A stretch of 6,569 bases of DNA from Pseudomonadota bacterium (GTDB taxonomy: Bacteria; Pseudomonadota; Gammaproteobacteria; SZUA-229): NCBI GenBank assembly GCA_015222915.1, contig JADFWE010000238.1, positions 1 through 6,569 of the forward strand, in the 5' to 3' direction. The notes under the pieces were generated by a model. The model was not told the DNA's origin. It was given only the letters and a program-made list of their open reading frames with translations, and did not search any database. Position numbers and translations under genes: made by a program. Shown here one piece after another: positions 1 through 4,625 of this stretch; position 1 is the first letter of the stretch, and the number at the start of each line of letters is the position of its first letter.

Positions 1-684
1 ATCATTTATCTCATCGTTATCAAGGTCCGGTGCTATTTTGACAACGAGTGGAACGTATCTTTTATGTATATCGTTCAGCCTTGTCTGCTCCTGCTTTAAA
101 GCCAGCAGTAACCGCGACAGACCTTCGCCATGCTGTAGATCGCGCAATCCGGGGGTATTGGGTGAGGATATATTTATCGTGATGTAATCAGAAAATTCAT
201 ATACCTGCTTCATGCATAGAAGATAATCATCGACCGCACGTTCTAATGGTGTATCTTTATTTTTACCGATATTGATACCCAGCACACAGGAACGTCGACT
301 GTGTTTAACATTTTCTACCAACGTTTCAACACCGTCATTATTGAAACCCATACGATTGATGATGGCCCTGTCATGCGGCAACCTGAACAAACGGGGTCTG
401 TCATTTCCCGGTTGGGCGACAGGAGTTACCGTACCTACTTCGATAAAGCCAAAACCGCACTCAGACAGCGCATCGATATGCACAGCATTTTTATCCAGCC
501 CTGCTGCCAACCCGACCGCATTGGGAAACTCTATGCCCATTACTGTTCGCGGACTGTTTACCCGCTTTTTAAGGAAGATTTTCAACAGGCCGGCTGCGCT
601 GAAAAAGCTCAGCATATTCAACGAGAACACGTGGACAGTTTCCGCATCGAATAAAAACAGGAATTTTCTGATTAATGAATACAT
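1..684 (-). CDS. pyrD: Class 2 (quinone-dependent) dihydroorotate dehydrogenase, 3' end cut by window edge
   Basis: Oxidises dihydroorotate to orotate with FMN and passes electrons to the quinone pool, the fourth step of de novo UMP synthesis, at the inner face of the cytoplasmic membrane. The 228 visible residues of a family usually about 335-345 long begin MYSLIRKFLFLFDAE, close to the membrane-associating N-terminus of E. coli PyrD, which marks class 2 and supports the ATG at 684. Visible motifs: AAGLDK (60-65), the DHODH signature GTVTPVAQPGNDRPR (84-98), NRMGFNN (110-116), GINIGKNKDT (136-145), NISSPNTPGL (171-180) with the catalytic-base Ser at 174, and VKIAPD (215-220). Numbering runs one behind E. 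coli. The C-terminal third, with the remaining FMN phosphate-binding loops, is off the window. No Shine-Dalgarno sequence precedes the start; a 7-bp tandem repeat occupies that place. It lies 200 bp after recJ on the same strand. Identification is firm. Confidence 0.97.
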   Translation of the reverse strand, partial: MYSLIRKFLFLFDAETVHVFSLNMLSFFSAAGLLKIFLKKRVNSPRTVMGIEFPNAVGLAAGLDKNAVHIDALSECGFGFIEVGTVTPVAQPGNDRPRLFRLPHDRAIINRMGFNNDGVETLVENVKHSRRSCVLGINIGKNKDTPLERAVDDYLLCMKQVYEFSDYITINISSPNTPGLRDLQHGEGLSRLLLALKQEQTRLNDIHKRYVPLVVKIAPDLDNDEIND

Positions 685-685
685 G

Positions 686-748
686 AAGTTCTATGTTGTA
701 AGTTCTATGTTGTAAGTTCTAAGTTCTAAGTTGTAAGTTTCATGTTGC
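686..748. repeat. Heptanucleotide tandem repeat, about nine imperfect units, abutting the pyrD start
   Basis: On the plus strand nine consecutive 7-mers can be read: AAGTTCT, ATGTTGT, AAGTTCT, ATGTTGT, AAGTTCT, AAGTTCT, AAGTTGT, AAGTTTC, ATGTTGC. The first four form two perfect 14-bp copies. One base separates the array from the pyrD ATG, so the whole proximal leader of pyrD (ACAACTT/AGAACTT on the minus strand) is repeat, A-rich and without a Shine-Dalgarno match. The array is not within a coding region, so unit gain or loss would alter leader length but no reading frame. Confidence 0.93.
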
Positions 749-798
749 AGATAACAGGATTTACGCCTCAAGGGCTTTGCCTGAACGCTTCACTACAT

Positions 799-836
799 TG
801 TCATCCTGAGTGTAGCGGAGCGGAACCGAAGGATCT
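799..836. repeat. Dispersed-repeat-like motif (TGTCATCCTGAG...GAAGGATCT type)
   Basis: The plus strand reads TTGTCATCCTGAG, then a spacer containing AGCGGAGCGGAAC, then CGAAGGATCT. The ends ATCCT (803-807) and AGGAT (830-834) are inverted. From memory this layout resembles a short dispersed intergenic motif (TCATCCTGAG-CGAAG-CGAAGGATCT) seen in many bacterial genomes. Only one copy is present here, so the call as a repeat rests on that resemblance. There is no T tract, so it is not a convincing intrinsic terminator for recJ. The remaining bases of this 200-bp gap (749-798 and 837-884) show nothing I can assign. Confidence 0.5.
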
Positions 837-884
837 TGCAGTATCAGGGAGCCGGGCCAACAAAAGCCTGCCAGCACTAATTTT

Positions 885-2684
885 TCACGAATCCTGTGCA
901 ACCGCTTCGATGTGCTGAACGATCAGCTGCAACGTCCGGTTACCCCGGAATTCATTCACATCCATGCGATAGACGACGCGGATATCTTTATCACCTGCAG
1001 GCAGATCTTCGTCTGTCTTATTAAAGGCGATAGCCGGATAACAGACACCCGAGTCTCGTTTCACAAGTTCGAGTTTCAGGTGCTTTTCACCGACGATACG
1101 CCAGTTTGCAACCTCGAATATATCATCGAACACCGGCTCCGGAAATTGCTGCCCCCAGGGACTCGCATATTTTAACAACTCCGAACTTTCCATGGTCATA
1201 TATTCTTCATCGATAGCGCCATCGGTTTCACTTATATTGTTCAGGTCTTCCGGTCGCAGAACAGCGCTGACGCGCTCGGCAAAAAGTGCCTGAAACCGCT
1301 GAAAGTTTTCCTGCTTGATGGTAAGACCCGCCGCCATGGCATGGCCGCCAAATTTATCGATCAGACCATCTGCCTGCTTCGATATATCATCCAGCACATC
1401 CCTGATGTGCAGACCGGGTATAGAACGTCCAGATCCTTTCAGCGTACCGTCACCCGCATCCGCAAAAGCAAAAACCGGGCGATGATATTTTTCCTTGATG
1501 CGCGAGGCCAGCAGACCAACAACACCCTGGTGCCACTGTTCATCGTACAGGGCTAGTGCATCCGGGATCTCATCACTACCACTCAAGGCAGCTAGCTGCT
1601 TATCGAGCAGCACGGCAGCCTGCTCCAGCATCTCGCCTTCTATCTGCCGGCGCTGCTGGTTCATATGGTTCAATGTCGAAGCATAACCGGACGCCTGTTC
1701 CTCATCATCACTCAGCAGACATTCTATGCCTATCGACATGTCATCCAGACGCCCGGCGGCGTTAAGACGCGGTCCGATGATAAAACCAAAATCCTGCGAC
1801 GAACAATTCTCTATTGATTTGCCAGCGATAGTTAACAGCGCATTGATGCCGGCGCAGCCTTTGTGACGTCTTATACGCTGCAGCCCGGATTCGACCAGGA
1901 TGCGGTTATTTTCATCCAGAGGTACGACATCAGCGACCGTGCCCAGGGCAACGAGATCAAGGTAGTTTGCCATGTTGGGTTCAGCTGGGCCGCTACCGCC
2001 AAACCATTTCTGCTCTCTCAGTACGGCACGCACCGCCAGCATAAGATAAAAAGCGACGCCAACACCGGCGATGGTCTTTGCCGGGAACGGGCAGCCTGGC
2101 TGATTCGGGTTGACGATCGCCGCGGCATCCGGCAGTACATCACCAGCGAGGTGATGATCGGTAACGACCACCTTTATTCCCAGTTCATTCGCATGTTTTA
2201 CGCCATCGATGCTCGATATACCATTATCGACCGTAATGATCAGATCGGGCTTTCCATCGGTTCTCTGCGTGGCGGCGACATCGACGATCTGCGGACTCAG
2301 ACCATAACCAAAATCGAAACGGTTCGGCACCAGGTAATCGACATGCTGCAGACCAAGAGCTTTTAGTGAACGCATCATCACCGCACAGGACGTAGCGCCG
2401 TCAGCATCGAAGTCACCGACGATGAGTACGCGCTGTTGCTGAACGATGGCATCCGCAACGATGTTCGCAGCCTTGCCGATATCTTTCAATGAAGAATAAT
2501 CCAGCAGATCGGCCAGTTTATATTTCACCTGCTGAAGTCTGGTTATACCGCGGTTGGCATAAACTTTTTTCAACAGTGGGTGCAGATCACTGTGTTGCAG
2601 TTCCTCGCTGACAGCAAGCGCGAGGCGAACGATAGTCGAAGCAGACACAGCAGAATTATCGGTAGCAGCTGACATATTGATCAA
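885..2684 (-). CDS. recJ: Single-stranded-DNA-specific 5'-3' exonuclease RecJ
   Basis: Cytoplasmic DHH-family nuclease that degrades single-stranded DNA 5' to 3' in RecF-pathway recombination, mismatch repair and base-excision repair. The 599-residue product (E. coli 577) holds all the core motifs: DFDADG (91-96), TVDNGIS (151-157), the DHH triad (176-178), GTVADVVPLD (248-257), GPRLNAAGRLDD (304-315), and in the DHHA1 part WHQGVVG (384-390), GSGRS (417-421) and KFGGHAMAAG (444-453). The C-terminal OB-like region ends with NEFRGNRTLQLIV (577-589). I place the start at TTG 2684 because AGAGGA sits four bases upstream; the ATG at 2675 would leave a gap of 13 bases. The start overlaps the end of the upstream RpfE-type gene by 29 bp, which suggests translational coupling. 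Catalytic motifs look intact. Some relatives have recJ followed by prfB; here pyrD follows. Confidence 0.98.
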   Translation of the reverse strand: MINMSAATDNSAVSASTIVRLALAVSEELQHSDLHPLLKKVYANRGITRLQQVKYKLADLLDYSSLKDIGKAANIVADAIVQQQRVLIVGDFDADGATSCAVMMRSLKALGLQHVDYLVPNRFDFGYGLSPQIVDVAATQRTDGKPDLIITVDNGISSIDGVKHANELGIKVVVTDHHLAGDVLPDAAAIVNPNQPGCPFPAKTIAGVGVAFYLMLAVRAVLREQKWFGGSGPAEPNMANYLDLVALGTVADVVPLDENNRILVESGLQRIRRHKGCAGINALLTIAGKSIENCSSQDFGFIIGPRLNAAGRLDDMSIGIECLLSDDEEQASGYASTLNHMNQQRRQIEGEMLEQAAVLLDKQLAALSGSDEIPDALALYDEQWHQGVVGLLASRIKEKYHRPVFAFADAGDGTLKGSGRSIPGLHIRDVLDDISKQADGLIDKFGGHAMAAGLTIKQENFQRFQALFAERVSAVLRPEDLNNISETDGAIDEEYMTMESSELLKYASPWGQQFPEPVFDDIFEVANWRIVGEKHLKLELVKRDSGVCYPAIAFNKTDEDLPAGDKDIRVVYRMDVNEFRGNRTLQLIVQHIEAVAQDS

Positions 2685-3774
2685 GCGATCCTCTTTTCCA
2701 GAACCTTAAGGTATCGTATTTCGAAAACTGGTAGCTGCTTCCGGTGCATGGATATAAGGTTAGTCTCACATTATTTTTTCGACAAAAAGTTAACAGCGGA
2801 TATAACCATCGATCCAGCAGCTGTTTCAGTTCATTTTCCCAGATGCTGGTATCGCTATAGTTAACCAGGTGCTCGAGCTGCGGCAGATGCAGAACATTCA
2901 CCGCACTATGCTTCGTCTGCAGAAATTCAGCGATGTAATCACCTGCCATTTCCGGCAGGGGCCGGTACTGGCAAACACAGGGTGCATCGCTATGTTCGTT
3001 CAGATAGCCGACCAGACCTGCAAATAGTTTGTCGTCACTGCAGACGCTGTCAACAGTTGATCTATTTCGTATCGGCAGTGACCCTGTACCATGAAACCAG
3101 AGGCTATTGATGCTCTGCAGACCTTCGTTTTCTCTTCTGTCATTGAGCTCGTGTGAATGCAATAACATCTGGGATTCGGTGAATATCTGCTTCCAGTTCA
3201 TCTGGTCCGTGTGTGCCTGCCCCTCACTTTTCGATCCGGTACTTTCAGGCAGCAGGAAATTGACGTTTCTGGCAATCGCGTTATGTAGTGCCGTCGTGCT
3301 GATCCGGATCTCCCTGTTACCTGAGACAAACCATTGCTTGTCACTCAGACGAAAAAAATGCAGACCATCCTGTGAAAAATGCTGATCTAACACATCGCAT
3401 AAGACATCGGCATCATCACTTTTGATCTGCAGATCTTCAGCCGGCGTCAGGATAGCCTGATCCATATCAGCCTGCAGGTGAACTGGATCTGCATGCATAT
3501 AAAACATCTCCGGGTCATATAGATCATGTGCCAGCAGAGTCAGGGCCGCCGATGGGAAATCACCCTCATACTCAAGGTTAAACAGATGGCTGATAACATC
3601 ATGAACGTCTGATGATGAAACGCCACGCTGCGACTTTGACAAGGTTTTTATCCAGCCATCGAGTGTCTTGCTATCCTGCAGACTCTGCGTTTCAGCCAGA
3701 GGCCCACAGATACCGGGAGCGATGATATGCAGACCGGGGCTCAACGTAGTATCAGGCGTAGACGAGGAATTCAT
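2656..3774 (-). CDS. Conserved protein of the RpfE-type family, function unknown
   Basis: This 372-residue protein matches the pattern, as I recall it, of a proteobacterial family found beside recJ and annotated either as 'regulatory protein, RpfE type' (after the Xanthomonas rpf cluster) or loosely as phosphoglycerate mutase. Family-like blocks in order: an N-terminal LHIIAPGICGPL (15-26), HADPVHLQADMDQAIL (94-109), MNWKQIFTESQMLLH (192-206), NSLWFHGTGSLP (223-234; relatives tend to read W-x-GGG-x-LP), VCSDDKLFAGL (244-254) and a C-terminal LRFWKRG (356-362). No signal peptide or membrane segment is evident. I choose ATG 3774, just before the conserved N-terminus; an ATG at 3834 in frame would add 20 residues overlapping the end of rlmB. 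No strong Shine-Dalgarno sequence is visible, and the start is 31 bp after the rlmB stop, so coupling to rlmB translation is plausible. No phosphoglycerate mutase catalytic motif is recognisable, so I give no enzymatic function. Confidence 0.82.
   Translation of the reverse strand: MNSSSTPDTTLSPGLHIIAPGICGPLAETQSLQDSKTLDGWIKTLSKSQRGVSSSDVHDVISHLFNLEYEGDFPSAALTLLAHDLYDPEMFYMHADPVHLQADMDQAILTPAEDLQIKSDDADVLCDVLDQHFSQDGLHFFRLSDKQWFVSGNREIRISTTALHNAIARNVNFLLPESTGSKSEGQAHTDQMNWKQIFTESQMLLHSHELNDRRENEGLQSINSLWFHGTGSLPIRNRSTVDSVCSDDKLFAGLVGYLNEHSDAPCVCQYRPLPEMAGDYIAEFLQTKHSAVNVLHLPQLEHLVNYSDTSIWENELKQLLDRWLYPLLTFCRKNNVRLTLYPCTGSSYQFSKYDTLRFWKRGSLDQYVSCYR
2689..2694 (-). promoter_or_regulatory. Ribosome binding site selecting the TTG start of recJ
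   Basis: The minus strand reads AAAAGAGGATCGCTTG. The AGAGGA core ends four bases before TTG (2684-2682), a usable spacing, while the next in-frame ATG (2675) is 13 bases away. The site lies inside the last codons of the upstream gene, so ribosomes finishing that gene pass directly over it. Confidence 0.7.
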
Positions 3775-3805
3775 CTTACCGGGAACATCACAGAATGGAT
3801 GTGCA

Positions 3806-4546
3806 TCAAGTTGCCTGCTGCCGCCTGATCTCATATAAGCAGACCGCGGTAGCGACCGAGATGTTCAAACTCTCCACACTGCCCTGCATCGGGATGGAGA
3901 CCAGCTCATCACAGGCCTCACGGGTCAGGCGGCGCATGCCTTTCCCTTCAGAACCCATGACCAGCGCCAGACGCTTGCTCGCTTTGCTCTCATAGATGTT
4001 GTGCGCGCCATCACCGCTGGTACCGATCACCCAGACATCGCTGTCTTTTATCTTATCCAGGGCACGCGCCAGATTCGGCACCATGATATACGGTACGGTT
4101 TCAGCAGCACCACTGGCGACATTGCGTATTACCGGGCCTAATGCCGGACTGCGGTTTTTTGAAACGATGACAGCATCGACACCGGTGGCATCGGCGGTAC
4201 GTAGACAGGCCCCTATATTATGCGGGTCCTGTACTTCATCGAGCACCAGCAGAAGTACAGAGTCTTTTTCCAGAACATCCTCTAAGGTTACTGCATCAGA
4301 ATCGTTACGGCGGATCTCAGCCACGACTCCCTGATGTCGTGCCTTCGGACATTTATCTTTTAACTTATCGTTGGAGATAGACTGCAGCGAGACGCCGGAA
4401 TTTTTAGCGATATCCAGAATCTTTTTGATACGGTTATCGTTACGGTTCTGCTGCACGAAGACCTGAAGCACATTCTCCGGATGCTTTCTCAGTGCCGCTT
4501 CAACGGCATGGATACCGTAGATAATGTCAGTAGATTTTTTCGCCAT
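3806..4546 (-). CDS. rlmB: 23S rRNA (guanosine-2251-2'-O)-methyltransferase RlmB
   Basis: SpoU-type SPOUT methyltransferase that uses S-adenosylmethionine to 2'-O-methylate G2251 (E. coli numbering) in the P-loop of 23S rRNA during ribosome assembly. The protein is 246 residues (E. coli 243). An N-terminal RNA-binding domain (about 6-80, IIYGIHAVEAAL) precedes the knotted catalytic domain: motif 1 DPHNIGACLRTADATG (107-122, with N110 and R116), motif 2 LALVMGSEGKGMRRLTRE (193-210) and motif 3 SLNISVATAVCLYE (226-239). I start it at ATG 4546 (MAKKSTDIIYG), matching the family N-terminus. A TTG ten codons earlier would run into the inverted repeat and adds only repeat-encoded residues. The Shine-Dalgarno sequence is weak (AAGAA at best), and the base of a long hairpin lies six bases upstream. 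The gene follows rnr, as in E. coli, and probably shares its transcript. Confidence 0.97.
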   Translation of the reverse strand: MAKKSTDIIYGIHAVEAALRKHPENVLQVFVQQNRNDNRIKKILDIAKNSGVSLQSISNDKLKDKCPKARHQGVVAEIRRNDSDAVTLEDVLEKDSVLLLVLDEVQDPHNIGACLRTADATGVDAVIVSKNRSPALGPVIRNVASGAAETVPYIMVPNLARALDKIKDSDVWVIGTSGDGAHNIYESKASKRLALVMGSEGKGMRRLTREACDELVSIPMQGSVESLNISVATAVCLYEIRRQQAT

Positions 4547-4552
4547 TATTCT

Positions 4553-4621
4553 TGTAGGGCAGGCACTGCCCGCCAATCCGCATCATCGATCATATATTCG
4601 GCGGGCAATGCCCGCCCTACA
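4553..4621. repeat. Long inverted repeat (MITE/REP-like) between rnr and rlmB
   Basis: Arms of 22 bp, TGTAGGGCAGGCACTGCCCGCC (written in two parts: TGTAGGGCAGG at 4553-4563, CACTGCCCGCC at 4564-4574) and its inverse at 4600-4621, pair at 20 of 22 positions. In the minus-strand RNA the two mismatches become G-U pairs, so a 22-bp stem could form around a 25-base loop. Each arm also holds a smaller palindrome, seen best in the right arm as GCGGGCAATGCCCGC. The element starts four bases after the rnr stop codon and ends six bases before the rlmB ATG. No U tract follows on either strand, so it is not a standard intrinsic terminator. No target-site duplication is visible. GTAGGGCGGGCATTGCCCGCC-like palindromes recur between genes in many bacteria. 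Confidence 0.9.
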
Positions 4622-4625
4622 GACT

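Noticed and set aside
272..715. Plus-strand open frames over 272-715 and 301-654
   Set aside because: They lie antisense to pyrD, whose product is clearly recognisable on the minus strand. The longer one even runs into the heptamer repeat. Their translations have no recognisable domain.
726..743. Five-codon upstream frame (ATG AAA CTT ACA ACT TAG) in the pyrD leader on the minus strand
   Set aside because: It has no ribosome binding site and arises from the heptamer sequence itself; such short frames are expected by chance.
837..884. Terminator after recJ
   Set aside because: I found GC-rich stretches such as GGCCCGGC but no stem followed by a T tract on the minus strand.
1863..2366. A 167-codon plus-strand open frame within recJ
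   Set aside because: It is antisense to the highly conserved DHH domain of RecJ, and its translation looks like a shadow of that coding strand, with no family resemblance.
3775..3834. Upstream ATG (3834) adding 20 residues to the RpfE-type protein
   Set aside because: It lies inside the rlmB 3' end, has no ribosome binding site, and the added residues precede the family's conserved N-terminus. It is not fully excluded, because ATG 3774 also lacks a good site.
995..4386. Apparent excess of CTGCAG sites (about ten, six of them in the RpfE-type gene)
   Set aside because: Many are Leu-Gln codon pairs (CTG CAG) in coding frame, and no arrangement or spacing suggests function. A genome-wide count would be needed to claim enrichment.
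4547..4576. N-terminal extension of RlmB by ten residues from TTG 4576
   Set aside because: These residues are encoded by the left arm and flank of the inverted repeat; the family N-terminus matches the start at ATG 4546.
4553..4621. Inverted repeat read as a rho-independent terminator of rnr
   Set aside because: No T-rich tract follows the stem in either direction, and the loop of about 25 bases is long for a terminator.
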